Part shown: in pieces, positions 45,521-55,151 of the stretch
Position numbering within the stretch: the stretch's first letter is position 1
Layout: each line of letters starts with the position of its first letter
NCBI RefSeq assembly: GCF_030532915.1
Contig: NZ_JAUNKD010000011.1
Location: 1 to 64,000, forward strand
Reading direction: 5' to 3'
DNA: 64,000 nucleotides
Source of the DNA: Capnocytophaga sp.
Lineage (GTDB): Bacteria; Bacteroidota; Bacteroidia; Flavobacteriales; Flavobacteriaceae
Made by a program: the position numbers and the translations under genes
The notes under the pieces: generated by a model
The model's database searches: none
What the model saw: the letters and a program-made list of their open reading frames with translations, nothing else
Told to the model about the DNA's origin: nothing

Positions 45521-47875
45521 ATGAAAACGGCTCTTATAGGTTTATTTTTCATTATTAACACACTATTATTCAGTGTATTCGCACAAAAAAAACACACCAT
45601 CAGCGGGTTTGTTACCGAAAAAGGAAGCAAAGAACTCCTCATCGGGGCAACGGTTTATTTTCCGCAACTAAAAACCGGAACCGTAACCAACAATTACGGC
45701 TTTTATTCCCTCTTGCTTGTGGAAGGTGAGCATCAACTGCAATGCTCGTATGTTGGTTATCAGCAATTTGCACAATTAATAAATATAAAATCAGACATTC
45801 GTTTGGATATTGAACTGGGAGGCATACAAGAGCTTGATGCTGTGGAAGTATCATCAAGTTCAAACAAAATTTCAACCAGAAGCTCACAAATGAGCGTGGT
45901 GGAATTGCCCATTGCCCAAATTCAGAAACTACCATCATTGTTGGGCGAAAAAGACGTACTGAAAACCCTGCAACTGACCCCCGGCGTGCAGTCGGGTTCC
46001 GAAGGCAACAGCGGACTTTACGTGCGGGGTGGCGGACCCGACCAAAATCTCCTGATTTTAGACGATGCGCCGGTGTACAACGCTTCGCACCTTTTCGGTT
46101 TTTTCTCGATTTTCAACGGAGATGCCCTAAAAAACATCAGCCTAACCAAAGGCGGTTTCCCCGCTCGCTATGGCGGAAGGCTTTCTTCCGTGTTGGAAAT
46201 GAATATGAAAGACGGCAACAAAGAAAAATTTTCAGGCGAAGTTGGCATCGGATTGGTGGCATCAAGATTACTTTTGGAAGCGCCCATCGTCAAAGGAAAA
46301 TCGTCGTTTATCATCTCAGGCAGGCGCACCTATATTGATTTGCTCGCTCAACCGTTGCTCCCGAAAAACAACCGATTAGGCTATTTTTTTTATGACCTCA
46401 ATGCAAAGGTAAATTATGATTTCGGACAAAAAAACAAACTTTTTTTAAGTGGCTATTTCGGGCGGGACAAGTTCCATTTTACGGATAAAGAAAAAAACGG
46501 AAACAAATTTGCCGGCGGGCTCCATTGGGGCAATGCCACCGCCACACTGCGCTGGAATCATCTTTTTAACTACAAAACTTTCGCTAACACATCGCTGATT
46601 TTCAGTGATTACACTTTTTCAATCGCACAACAAGACTCGTACAACACCTTTGATTATGACTTAAAATACGACTCCGGAATAAAGGATTTGGGCATAAAAC
46701 ACGACCTGCAAACGGCTGTCAGCCAGCACTATTTGCTTCGGGCAGGACTGAGTTCAACCTTTCATCAATTTAGCCCCAGTGCCGTGGTGGTAAAAAACAG
46801 TTCGGTTAATCAGCTTGACCGCAAAATTGAAATTATAAAAACAGTAGAATCAGGAATTTATTTAGAAAACGAACTCACTTTATGGGAAAAATTACGCCTA
46901 AATGCCGGATTGCGATACAGTTTTTACATCCATCAAAATAAAAATTATCAAGCTCTTGAACCCCGATTTTCAGCAAGTTATGCCCTTCCTGATGATTGGC
47001 TATTGAAAGCATCATATGCCTCAATGAATCAATACGTGCATTTGCTCAGCAGTACGGGCGTTTCGCTTCCGATGGATTTATGGATTCCTTCCACCAATAA
47101 AATTAAACCGCAACACGCCCAACAAATTGCGGCAGGCATTGCCAAAGATTTTCTTGACAAAAACATAAGTTTTTCATTAGAAGGATATTACAAAAAAATG
47201 AACAACATAATCGGTTACGCACCGGGGGCAAATTTTCTATTGGTGGATAAGCTCGACACCGCTTCGGAATACACCTGGCAAGAGAGCGTGATTCGTGGGC
47301 AAGGCTGGTCGTACGGCGCCGAATTGTTATTACAACGTAAAACGGGCAGGCTGTCGGGTTGGTTGGGCTACACCCTTTCGTGGACGCAACACCAATTTGA
47401 TGCCGACAACAACGGACAAAAATTCTACCCGCGTTACGACCGCCGGCACGACCTCTCACTTGTTGCCATTTACAACCTATCGGACAAGATAACCATCTCA
47501 GGAACTTGGGTTTACGGCTCGGGCAACGCCATAAGTCTGCCTAATGCCGATTACCAAGTGGGCGATGCACACCCAAACAATATTTTGCGCAATTACACCG
47601 TGCATTCCTACGGCAAAAAAAACGATTTTCGGATGCGGGATTACCATCGGTTAGACCTTGCTGTTCAGTTTCACAAAACCACCAAACGCAATTGGAAACG
47701 CATTTGGGAAATAGGTCTTTACAATGTTTATTCGCGTAGGAATCCGTTTTTTTATCAAATCAAGGAAAAAGGAACGGGTGAATTTCAAAACGGAAAGGAA
47801 ATCAAAACCAACGTATTGGAACAATATTCCATCTTTCCGATAATTCCGTCGGTAACATATAATTTAAAATTTTAA
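45521..47875 (+). CDS. TonB-dependent receptor with carboxypeptidase-like domain
   Basis: 784 residues: signal peptide (ending near SVFAQ), carboxypeptidase-regulatory-like domain (about 24-105; TISGFVTEKGSKELLIGATVYF and N-Y-G-F-Y-S-L), plug (PSLLGEKDVLKTLQLTPGVQSGSEGNSGLYVRGGGPDQNLILLD-type, key LYVRGGGPDQN near 165-175) and beta-barrel ending VTYNLKF. It is followed 4 bases later by a DUF4249 lipoprotein, the usual partner of this receptor type. Substrate unknown; this pair is common in Bacteroidota and distinct from SusC/SusD. Confidence 0.92.
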   Translation: MKTALIGLFFIINTLLFSVFAQKKHTISGFVTEKGSKELLIGATVYFPQLKTGTVTNNYGFYSLLLVEGEHQLQCSYVGYQQFAQLINIKSDIRLDIELGGIQELDAVEVSSSSNKISTRSSQMSVVELPIAQIQKLPSLLGEKDVLKTLQLTPGVQSGSEGNSGLYVRGGGPDQNLLILDDAPVYNASHLFGFFSIFNGDALKNISLTKGGFPARYGGRLSSVLEMNMKDGNKEKFSGEVGIGLVASRLLLEAPIVKGKSSFIISGRRTYIDLLAQPLLPKNNRLGYFFYDLNAKVNYDFGQKNKLFLSGYFGRDKFHFTDKEKNGNKFAGGLHWGNATATLRWNHLFNYKTFANTSLIFSDYTFSIAQQDSYNTFDYDLKYDSGIKDLGIKHDLQTAVSQHYLLRAGLSSTFHQFSPSAVVVKNSSVNQLDRKIEIIKTVESGIYLENELTLWEKLRLNAGLRYSFYIHQNKNYQALEPRFSASYALPDDWLLKASYASMNQYVHLLSSTGVSLPMDLWIPSTNKIKPQHAQQIAAGIAKDFLDKNISFSLEGYYKKMNNIIGYAPGANFLLVDKLDTASEYTWQESVIRGQGWSYGAELLLQRKTGRLSGWLGYTLSWTQHQFDADNNGQKFYPRYDRRHDLSLVAIYNLSDKITISGTWVYGSGNAISLPNADYQVGDAHPNNILRNYTVHSYGKKNDFRMRDYHRLDLAVQFHKTTKRNWKRIWEIGLYNVYSRRNPFFYQIKEKGTGEFQNGKEIKTNVLEQYSIFPIIPSVTYNLKF

Positions 47876-47879
47876 ATCA

Positions 47880-48722
47880 ATGATAAAAAAAATAGTTTAT
47901 TCACTAATAATCAGCTTATTATGCAGTTGTCAGAGTTTCTTTAAAAGCGAAGTTTCTCCGCCTGAACAAAGTACCAAACCACAATTGGTGATTCACGGAT
48001 ATGTTTCGCCTCAAAATCCTGAAATTAAAGTTTCTGTGAGTTTGTCAAATCCCGTTTTCGGAAAACAACATTCAGACAACCAGATTGTTACCAACGCCCA
48101 AGTGATTTTGCGCAACTCGGAAAATCAAAGTATTTCGCTTTCGTTTGATGCTTCCAAAGGATATTACAAAACCACAACCGATTTATTTCCAATTAATTCG
48201 AGCGAAACCTATCAATTGGACGTAAAAGACACCCAAGGCAACCACGCCACGGCAGAATGCACCGTACCTGAAAATATCACCACTGCCATCAATGACATAC
48301 AGATTATCAAAACAAAAGAATCTGAAAATGACGCATTTCAAATCGCGTTTCAATTTCAAGACACGTCCAATTTACGAAATTACTATATCGCCGAAGCGTG
48401 GGCTGAGACCGATAACGGGCATTTTAAACGAAAAGCCGAAATAAAACCTTTTACCGACAACAATCGCGACGGGCAAATCATTTCGGTTCGTTCAGAAAAA
48501 ACACTCGGTGACGCCCAAAGCATTGAAAAAGTGGAAATCATTTTACTATCAGCCGATTACAACTATTATCAATACATTAAAACCGTGCTGATGCAATCCG
48601 AAATAAAAGATTTGGGCGCTTTTGCCGAACCCATTTTTATCACATCAAACATCAAAGGCGGGTTGGGCGTTTTTGGTGCGTACAGCCAACAACAGGTAAC
48701 AGCTAATTTCTTAGAAAATTAA
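47880..48722 (+). CDS. DUF4249 family lipoprotein
   Basis: 280 residues, lipobox ending at Cys17 (LLCSC). The beta-rich mature part opens with PQLVIHGYVSPQNPEIKVSVSLSNPVFG and ends G-L-G-V-F-G-A-Y-S, both typical of DUF4249, which always accompanies a TonB receptor as here. Probably the outer-membrane ligand-binding partner (inference from pairing). Its stop overlaps the converging nhaD end by 4 bases. Confidence 0.88.
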   Translation: MIKKIVYSLIISLLCSCQSFFKSEVSPPEQSTKPQLVIHGYVSPQNPEIKVSVSLSNPVFGKQHSDNQIVTNAQVILRNSENQSISLSFDASKGYYKTTTDLFPINSSETYQLDVKDTQGNHATAECTVPENITTAINDIQIIKTKESENDAFQIAFQFQDTSNLRNYYIAEAWAETDNGHFKRKAEIKPFTDNNRDGQIISVRSEKTLGDAQSIEKVEIILLSADYNYYQYIKTVLMQSEIKDLGAFAEPIFITSNIKGGLGVFGAYSQQQVTANFLEN

Positions 48723-50044
48723 CCGAAAACGTGCCAACTTTCCAATAGTAATAAGAATAAAAATCCGCTGATAAAACCAACCAAAGCCAGCCATAAAATA
48801 TTTTTGGCATACCAGAAGAAATCAATCCGTTCCATTCCCATTGCCGCTACACCCGCTGCCGACCCGATGATAAGCAAGCTTCCGCCGGTGCCCGCTGCAT
48901 AGGCAATAAAGTGCCACAACGCATTGTCAATAGGCTCTTGAAACATACCGATGCTTGCCGCCACCAAAGGCACGTTATCAATCACCGACGAGCCAACCCC
49001 CAAGAGCGCTACCACCAAATTTTGATTCGGGATGGTTTGGTTGAGCATCGTGGCGAAATTGAACAACACCCCGATAGACTCAAGCGCCGAAACTGCCAGC
49101 AAAATCCCCAAAAAGAACAAAATACTTGAAATTTCAATGCGTGATAAGGCTTTGTGCGGTGAAAATGAAACGGCTGCGTCTTCATCCAGTTCTTTAATGG
49201 GTTTGAGAAGCTCGGAAAAAAACCACATCGTAGCCAGAGCAAACAGCATTCCCATATACGGAGGCAATCCGGTAACCGACTTAAAAACAGGCACAAAAAC
49301 GATAGCCGAAAAACCGATTGTCAATACAGGCAAACTGCTCTTAAAAGCCTGTGTTTTGTCGGAACGAGGGATATCTAACCTGCCTCGAAATACGGGCAAA
49401 AACGATGCAATCACAAACGGAACCACGAAACATATAACTGACGGAAGCAACACATACTCCGTTAATTTAGCAGGCGTTACCTTGTTTGCCATCCAGAGCA
49501 TTGTCGTGGTAACATCACCAATGGGTGACCACGCTCCGCCGGCATTAGCGGCAATGACCACCAACGAAATGTACCAAAGGCGTTCGTTGCGCAACGGAAC
49601 CAATTTTCTGACAATGGTAATCAACACAATGGTAGCCGTTAGGTTGTCAATCAATGCCGAAAGAAAAAAGGCAACGATGCCCAAAATCCAGAGGAGTTTC
49701 TTTTTCTTGCGTGTTTTGATAACTTTTTTGATAATTTCAAAGCCTCGGTGCATATCAATGATTTCCACAATGGTCATCGCCCCGATAAGGAAGAATAAAA
49801 TTTCGGCAATTTTGCCCAAATGGTGCAGTAAAATCCCGTCAATTGCCGCCGTGTTGTTTTGCAAATCAATCGGATGAAGCGCCTGATTTTCAATCTCAAA
49901 AACCGTAATGTTAAGCAGTTTCAATATTGCCCAACACACCGATGCCATTCCTAAGGCTGAAATGGTTTTATCAATCCGTACCTGATGCTCAATTGTAATG
50001 AAAAAATAGCCGATAAAGAAAATGGCTACAACCCAAACTTCCAT
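48719..50044 (-). CDS. nhaD: Sodium:proton antiporter NhaD
   Basis: 441 residues, about 12-13 membrane helices. Family motifs: FFLIGAMTIVEIIDMHRGFEII near 87-108, FFLSALIDNLTATIVLITIVRKLVPLRNERLWY (S-A-L-I-D-N-L-T, about 127-134) and AANAGGAWSPIGDVTTTMLW (ANAGGAWSPIGD near 164-175), which are the ion-binding regions of the IT superfamily. It expels Na+ or Li+ in exchange for protons. It converges with the DUF4249 gene with a 4-base overlap and no terminator between. Confidence 0.93.
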   Translation of the reverse strand: MEVWVVAIFFIGYFFITIEHQVRIDKTISALGMASVCWAILKLLNITVFEIENQALHPIDLQNNTAAIDGILLHHLGKIAEILFFLIGAMTIVEIIDMHRGFEIIKKVIKTRKKKKLLWILGIVAFFLSALIDNLTATIVLITIVRKLVPLRNERLWYISLVVIAANAGGAWSPIGDVTTTMLWMANKVTPAKLTEYVLLPSVICFVVPFVIASFLPVFRGRLDIPRSDKTQAFKSSLPVLTIGFSAIVFVPVFKSVTGLPPYMGMLFALATMWFFSELLKPIKELDEDAAVSFSPHKALSRIEISSILFFLGILLAVSALESIGVLFNFATMLNQTIPNQNLVVALLGVGSSVIDNVPLVAASIGMFQEPIDNALWHFIAYAAGTGGSLLIIGSAAGVAAMGMERIDFFWYAKNILWLALVGFISGFLFLLLLESWHVFG

Positions 50045-50221
50045 AATACTTTTTTGGTGGCAAATATAGTAAAAGACTTTTATTCAGGCTTATTTTTGAC
50101 GAGGAAAAAAATAGAAAAATTGGGGAAATTTAATTTTTCACCACGTGCTTTTTCAAAAACGAAACAACAGACTGTTTTTGAGTTGCTCACAATTAGGTGA
50201 TTTTCTGTCAGAATAATACAT

Positions 50222-50307
50222 CGTTAGTTATAAAATACAACAAACGCTCCAAATATTCTTAAAATATTCGAAGCGTACGTTACAACTAACTATTTTAAAA
50301 ACTAACG
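50222..50307 (-). terminator. Nested hairpin after the peroxiredoxin gene
   Basis: An inner imperfect stem (ACGCTCCAAATATT at 50244-50257 with AATATTCGAAGCGT near 50263-50276) lies within an outer pair (CGTTAGTTATAAAATA at 50222-50237 with a near-complement at 50291-50307). It is probably a terminator for the leftward peroxiredoxin gene, although the T tract is modest. Confidence 0.5.
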
Positions 50308-50328
50308 TTTTATTAAAATGAGGTCTGA

Positions 50329-50955
50329 TTATTTTCCTTCATTTATTTTCAATTGCTGTGATAATGTCTGTTCGCCCAATTTCCAACCACAAGCGGTAAG
50401 CTCCCCGGTTTGAAGCGCATCTAATACTCGCAACACTTCGTCTACATTTCTTCCTACATTCATCGGATAAACACTCACCCATTGAATAATTCCCTGTGGA
50501 TCAATAATAAAAGTAGCCCGATAAGACACTTTTTCTTCATTATTTAAAATCCCCATTGCTTCTGCCAACGATTTGGAAGTATCTGCCAACATCGGAATGG
50601 TAAGATTCACTAAATCAGGATGATGCTGACGCCAACCTAAATGCACGTATTCCGAATCGGTAGATGCACCAACAAGAAGCGAGTTTTTTTCGAGAAATTT
50701 TTCATCATTTTTGTTAAATTCAACAATTTCCGTAGGGCAAACAAATGTAAAATCTTTGGGCCACCAAAAAAGAACTAACCATTTACCTCTTTCAGAAGCA
50801 TACTGATGAGTAAGTTCCGTTATTTCCATTGCTCCGTTAGTGCTAACAACTGCCTTTTTAGTGAAAGCAGGAAGCTTGTCACCAATGCCGAGAATTCCTT
50901 TTTGAACGAGTTGTAACTGCTCTTTTTGAACTAATTTTTTAATTGAATTACACAT
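50329..50955 (-). CDS. 2-Cys peroxiredoxin, AhpC-like
   Basis: 208 residues. The peroxidatic Cys73 is in WPKDFTFVCPTEI, the usual D-F-T-F-V-C-P-T-E-I site, and a second Cys (about 189) is in TACGWKLGEQTL. The central WVSVYPMNVGRNVDEVLRVLDAL is typical of the AhpC/Prx group related to mycobacterial AhpC. It reduces peroxides using an electron donor that is not encoded nearby (no ahpF). The first 20 residues before ILGIGDKLPAF are longer than in most relatives. A TATTTTTG -7 box lies about 40 bases upstream on the minus strand. Confidence 0.9.
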   Translation of the reverse strand: MCNSIKKLVQKEQLQLVQKGILGIGDKLPAFTKKAVVSTNGAMEITELTHQYASERGKWLVLFWWPKDFTFVCPTEIVEFNKNDEKFLEKNSLLVGASTDSEYVHLGWRQHHPDLVNLTIPMLADTSKSLAEAMGILNNEEKVSYRATFIIDPQGIIQWVSVYPMNVGRNVDEVLRVLDALQTGELTACGWKLGEQTLSQQLKINEGK

Positions 50956-51255
50956 TATAAAAATATTTTTTGATTATGAAATTTATTTTTTGTTTGCAAA
51001 AATAATAATTTAGATTAACCTAAAAAAATAATTTGAATTTTTTATTGTTTATTTTAGAAATTAATTTTTCAATAAACTGATTATAAACACAATATAAAAG
51101 ACTCTTACTTTTAGATAGCCGTAAAAAATAATCAACGTAAAATTAATCCTGAATTGAGGACTACGAAGCACATCACAAAACCAAAGAAAATTGCTTTAAT
51201 CTAACAAAATGAACATTGAGATTAGATTTTAAAATTCAAAAATTATTAAAAAAAA
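50956..51255. other. AT-rich gap between divergent genes
   Basis: It holds the leftward -7 box of the peroxiredoxin gene (plus-strand CAAAAATA, 50997-51004) and otherwise very AT-rich sequence. I see no open frame or repeat. Confidence 0.5.
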
Positions 51256-51285
51256 TTGTTTTTCTCAAAAAAAGAACTACCTTTG
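51256..51285 (+). promoter_or_regulatory. Promoter of the trp leader
   Basis: TTG (51256-51258), an exact 19-base spacer and TACCTTTG (51278-51285). Transcription would start near 51292, 13 bases before the leader peptide. Confidence 0.82.
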
Positions 51286-51304
51286 CCCCATCGTTCAAGA
51301 AGAA

Positions 51305-51373
51305 ATGAAATTCATAAATACAAATATCAATTGGTGGAACAGTTACAATCTCAAAATAAGGGAGTGTAATTGA
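51305..51373 (+). CDS. trpL: trp leader peptide
   Basis: A 22-codon open frame from ATG to TGA. Codons 10 and 11 are tandem TGG (Trp-Trp, 51332-51337), the hallmark of attenuation leader peptides of trp genes. It lies between a consensus promoter and an intrinsic terminator upstream of trpB. A hairpin (51342-51351 with 51363-51370 region; TTACAATCTC with GGGAGTGTAA) covers the end of the leader, in the position of the 1:2 pause structure. In the classical model, ribosome stalling at the Trp codons would free the second arm, whose GGAG could pair with CTCC inside the terminator. Confidence 0.78.
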   Translation: MKFINTNINWWNSYNLKIRECN

Positions 51374-51406
51374 TTTTTTGTATTCAATAAAATTATAAAA
51401 AAATAT

Positions 51407-51442
51407 AAAAGTCATTAGGTTTTGCTCCTAATGGCTTTTTTT
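51407..51442 (+). terminator. Attenuator terminator of trpB
   Basis: AAAAGTCATTAGG (51407-51419) pairs with CCTAATGGCTTTT (51427-51439), with one G-U, followed by a run of T to 51442. It lies 34 bases past the leader peptide stop and 41 bases before trpB, so it must be read through for trpB expression. Confidence 0.85.
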
Positions 51443-51483
51443 ATTGCCTAAAAATAACGTTAAACACTAAAATAGAATTTAAA

Positions 51484-52689
51484 ATGAAAAATGTAGATTT
51501 ACAATCAGAAACAGCCGTAAAAGTAGGGGCTTTACCCGAAATGCTTAATTATCAAGGATATTATGGTGAATATGGCGGTGCTTTTGTGCCTCCGGTGCTT
51601 GAAGAGAAAATGAAAAGTTTGAGCGATTTTTTTGACAATATCGTAAAAACACCTGATTTTCAAGAAGAATTTATCGCCACCTTAAAAGATTTCATCGGCA
51701 GACCCTCACCACTTTACTTGGCTAAAAATTTAAGCAAGCACGTAGGCTCAACCATTTATTTAAAACGGGAAGACCTCAACCACACCGGTTCACACAAAAT
51801 AAACAATGCCGTAGGACAAATTTTGCTGGCAAAAAAAATAGGTGCTACCGAAATTATCGCCGAAACCGGAGCAGGGCAACACGGCGTGGCAACCGCAACG
51901 GCTTGCGCCTTTTTGGGGCTTCGATGCAAAATTTTTATGGGTGCCATTGACATACAACGCCAAGCACTTAACGTAAAACGAATGAAATTGCTCGGAGCCG
52001 AAGTGGTAGCTTGCACCAACGGAAACCAAACCTTAAAAGACGCCGTTGATGCCGCTTTGGGGTATTATATTGAAAATCCGGAAAGTTATTATTTGTTAGG
52101 TTCGCACGTTGGTCCGCATCCGTATCCTAAAATGGTTGGGTATTTTCAAAGCGTGATTGGCAATGAAGCCAAGCAACAAATTTTACAAAAAGAAGGACGA
52201 TTGCCGGATGGGCTAATCGCTTGTGTTGGAGGAGGTTCAAATGCCATTGGTTTGTTTTCTTCCTTTTTGGAAGACAAGCAAGTTGCCATTTACGGTGCCG
52301 AAGGTGGCGGGCAAGACCAACAAAACAACACCGCAGCCACACTTAATTACGGCAAACCTATTGTTTTTCAAGGTACATATTCATATTGCCTAACCAATGA
52401 AAAATGCGAGCCCGTAGCTTCAAAGTCAATTGCCGCAGGCTTGGATTACCCGGGAATTAGTCCGCAACACGCTTATTTAAAAGATATTAAACGGGTTGAT
52501 TACCATTCGGTTACCGATGATGAAGCGGTTGCAGCTTTTAAATTACTATCGGAGTTGGAGGGTATCACTCCGGCAATTGAATCGTCACACGCCGTGGCAT
52601 TGGCTGTAAAATTGATGAAAAATAAAAATCAATTAGTTGTCGTAAATCTCTCAGGACGAGGCGATAAAGACGTAGAACGCTCAATGTAA
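51484..52689 (+). CDS. trpB: Tryptophan synthase beta chain
   Basis: 401 residues, TrpB1 type. It condenses indole with serine using PLP. Seen: the opening GYYGEYGGAFVPPVLEE, the PLP Lys105 in HTGSHKINNA, the Q-H-G-V-A-T-A-T region (ETGAGQHGVATATACA), the phosphate-binding CVGGGSNAIG near 247, and the final VVNLSGRGDKDVE. It is followed by a terminator, and neither trpA nor any other trp gene is within 10 kb on either side. It is controlled by its own attenuator, so it is expected to be expressed when charged tRNA-Trp is low. Confidence 0.96.
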   Translation: MKNVDLQSETAVKVGALPEMLNYQGYYGEYGGAFVPPVLEEKMKSLSDFFDNIVKTPDFQEEFIATLKDFIGRPSPLYLAKNLSKHVGSTIYLKREDLNHTGSHKINNAVGQILLAKKIGATEIIAETGAGQHGVATATACAFLGLRCKIFMGAIDIQRQALNVKRMKLLGAEVVACTNGNQTLKDAVDAALGYYIENPESYYLLGSHVGPHPYPKMVGYFQSVIGNEAKQQILQKEGRLPDGLIACVGGGSNAIGLFSSFLEDKQVAIYGAEGGGQDQQNNTAATLNYGKPIVFQGTYSYCLTNEKCEPVASKSIAAGLDYPGISPQHAYLKDIKRVDYHSVTDDEAVAAFKLLSELEGITPAIESSHAVALAVKLMKNKNQLVVVNLSGRGDKDVERSM

Positions 52690-52715
52690 TCACTTTGGCA
52701 TTATTTTCAAAACAT

Positions 52716-52751
52716 AAAAATTCCTCAATTTTTTTGAGGAATTTTGTTTTT
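52716..52751 (+). terminator. Terminator after trpB
   Basis: AAAATTCCTCAA (52717-52728) pairs perfectly with TTGAGGAATTTT (52734-52745), followed by more T. It closes a monocistronic trpB transcript. Confidence 0.85.
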
Positions 52752-52863
52752 TAGGCGTAACCTATACCACAAAAACACTTCCTTAATCAAAAAAAGAATT
52801 CCGTTCTAATTATTTTTCACTTTTGGGCTTTTTTCATAACTTTGTCGCTTAAACTGCATTGAT

Positions 52864-55149
52864 ATGAAAAAAATAAGTATTGCTTTATTGCTGCTATCCC
52901 CGTTGTGGGCAATGGCTCAGACTGATAATGTGCAAGGGATTTATCATTCCGGTACGTTGGGAAATGATTTTAAACTGAAATTAAATGATGACGGCACGTT
53001 TGAGCTGTTGCTCTTCACTGGAAAATACACTTCTGAATCAGGCGGAAAGGTGCAATTTTCTCCTGATAAAATCCCATCATTTATCGTTGAAGAAAAACAA
53101 AAAGGAACAACAGACTCCCTACAAATCAATTTTAAATCAGGATATAACTTATCTGAATTAGCTTTTTTTTACTTGGGATACGAACAAAACGGCGAAGTAA
53201 AATATGTTAATTTAGCCGAAGAAATCACGCCTGCAAATAATGACCTCCCTGTAAAAACGCAAAACGGAGAACTTGTTTATGAATTGGGTGATTTTCAAAT
53301 TCCTAAAACGGCGAATTTGTATTTGGTAAATGCGCTTTCATCATCGCCGTTAAATAGCGGAAAAACCGAAAAAAGTGTTACCGTTGAAAAGTATCCCATC
53401 GGTAATGATGTGCGTTCGGTTGATGTGTTTTTCTCCCTTTCCGGATTGTACTCAATTCACACGAAAGCAACCGGATTGTACAATCCTGAAAAAGAGTCCT
53501 TATACATCAATGATTTTTTTGGAAGCAATGCCGTTTCGCTTTACAAAAACACGCCTGAAAACAATAAAAAAACCATAAAAAACACTGATATTCAAGAAAT
53601 TAAAAACTGGAAACATTTAAAGTTTTTTGACAATGAATACGATTATCAAACCAGTGATTCAACAACGATGGCTGTTGAAACACGCATCAAATTGGAGGTC
53701 AAAAATTCCCTTTCCGAAGCCTTAAAATCTGCCAAAAAAAGCAATAAACCTTTGTTGGTTTTCTATCAACCCGAGCAAACCCAGCAGGCAAAAGAAGCTT
53801 TCAGCCAGCTGCTTAAAAATTACGAAACCGAATTGCGTTATTACACCTACGATTTGGAAACCTATGATTTGGTTGATTTTTATTTTGCCGATAAAAAAGA
53901 TGAAAAATGGCTCAGAAAGAAAAGCATAAGCCCTAAAAATCAGCTTGTTTTGTTAAGCGGAACAGGCGATGTACTCTACCACGAAGCCAATCCGATGGAA
54001 ACTTTGACAGAAAAAATCAGTCCGGCAAATGATTTTTTAAAAGCACTTGTAGGGATTTATTCCGCAAAAAAAACGGACGATATTCTTTCGGATAAAAAAG
54101 CCGGCATACAAGAGTTGGAAAATGCTTTCTTTACGCTTTTAAATGCCGAAATTCCTTATGCAGCGTATCATTTTTCAGCGGAAGAAAAAACACAAAACGA
54201 TGAAAATCAAGACAATTACGACGCCGATTATTGGGCATATTACCTCAACTCATTGAGCAATAAAGAAAGCGTGTACAAATCAAAAACTACGCCTGAACAA
54301 GCTGAAAAACAATGGAAAAAAATGGTTGAAGCCCACCAAAATGACACCAAATTGAGCGTTACCTATGCAGTGGTTTTGAGTAAAAATTATCAGGCATATG
54401 ATGACCAAACGTATGGCAAAAAAATGTTCGGAAAGGCAAAACCAATGAACAATACCGATTTGAAAGCCATTCGTTACCTGCTCAAACACAACGATGCCAT
54501 TGTTGAACACAACAACAATATCAATTACGACGAAATCAGTGCGTACAAACACGAAATTAATTTCTATCCGTACGAAGTGTCTGCAATGCTAAACCAAGCG
54601 GCTGCCGATTCACCCGATTTACGCCCCCTAATAAAGCAAATTTATCAGGAAGAACAACAGAAAAACTTATCGCTGTACACTGAATTTGAAGCCTTTTTGA
54701 AAGAATATTATCCGCAAGAATACCTTTCTCATTTTTCGGATTATTACCAAAAAATGGTTTCCGCCGAGCCGTCTAACATCATTTTGTCGCTTGATAAAAT
54801 GTATCCGTTGTATAAATCGGATTATAATGAATGGAGCTATTACAAAAAAAGTTTCGCCAATAATTGTAACAATGCCGCTTGGAATGTAGTTGAATCGCAT
54901 TCTTCTGATACAAAATGGCTTACAGAGGCTATCAAATGGGTGGAAACCGCTTTGGAGGTCGATACTGACAGTCCGTATATTTTAGACACTTACGCCCATT
55001 TGCTCTATTACTCAGGAAATAAAGCAGAAGCCATTGAAAAACAGCAAAAAGCCGTGAAAATCATAACCAACGACCCGCAAACTTACAATCAAGGCACCGA
55101 AGACGAAATCAAAGAAACACTAACAAAAATGCAAAACGGAACACTTTAA
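52864..55149 (+). CDS. Large exported protein with thioredoxin-like and TPR-like parts
   Basis: 761 residues with a signal peptide (MKKISIALLLLSPLWAMAQ). The N-terminal beta-rich half (about 20-230) carries a lipocalin-like or copper-resistance-like feel but matches nothing I know. A central stretch from about 285 (SLSEALKSAKKSNKPLLVFYQPEQT; later NQLVLLSGTGDVLYHE) resembles a thioredoxin fold without the Cys-x-x-Cys pair. The end (WLTEAIKWVETALEVDTDSPYILDTYAHLLYYSGNKAEAIEKQQKAV) is a clear TPR. Function unknown. A -7 box TAACTTTG (52837-52844) lies 20 bases upstream. It is co-transcribed with the thioesterase, 2 bases on. Confidence 0.7.
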   Translation: MKKISIALLLLSPLWAMAQTDNVQGIYHSGTLGNDFKLKLNDDGTFELLLFTGKYTSESGGKVQFSPDKIPSFIVEEKQKGTTDSLQINFKSGYNLSELAFFYLGYEQNGEVKYVNLAEEITPANNDLPVKTQNGELVYELGDFQIPKTANLYLVNALSSSPLNSGKTEKSVTVEKYPIGNDVRSVDVFFSLSGLYSIHTKATGLYNPEKESLYINDFFGSNAVSLYKNTPENNKKTIKNTDIQEIKNWKHLKFFDNEYDYQTSDSTTMAVETRIKLEVKNSLSEALKSAKKSNKPLLVFYQPEQTQQAKEAFSQLLKNYETELRYYTYDLETYDLVDFYFADKKDEKWLRKKSISPKNQLVLLSGTGDVLYHEANPMETLTEKISPANDFLKALVGIYSAKKTDDILSDKKAGIQELENAFFTLLNAEIPYAAYHFSAEEKTQNDENQDNYDADYWAYYLNSLSNKESVYKSKTTPEQAEKQWKKMVEAHQNDTKLSVTYAVVLSKNYQAYDDQTYGKKMFGKAKPMNNTDLKAIRYLLKHNDAIVEHNNNINYDEISAYKHEINFYPYEVSAMLNQAAADSPDLRPLIKQIYQEEQQKNLSLYTEFEAFLKEYYPQEYLSHFSDYYQKMVSAEPSNIILSLDKMYPLYKSDYNEWSYYKKSFANNCNNAAWNVVESHSSDTKWLTEAIKWVETALEVDTDSPYILDTYAHLLYYSGNKAEAIEKQQKAVKIITNDPQTYNQGTEDEIKETLTKMQNGTL

Positions 55150-55151
55150 CA

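Noticed and set aside
49032..49877. 281-codon open frame on the plus strand
   Set aside because: It is the antisense of nhaD, whose membrane motifs are unmistakable; the product is Ser/Lys-rich nonsense.
52944..53129. Small minus-strand frames within the 52864-55149 gene
   Set aside because: Antisense shadows without promoter or conserved content.
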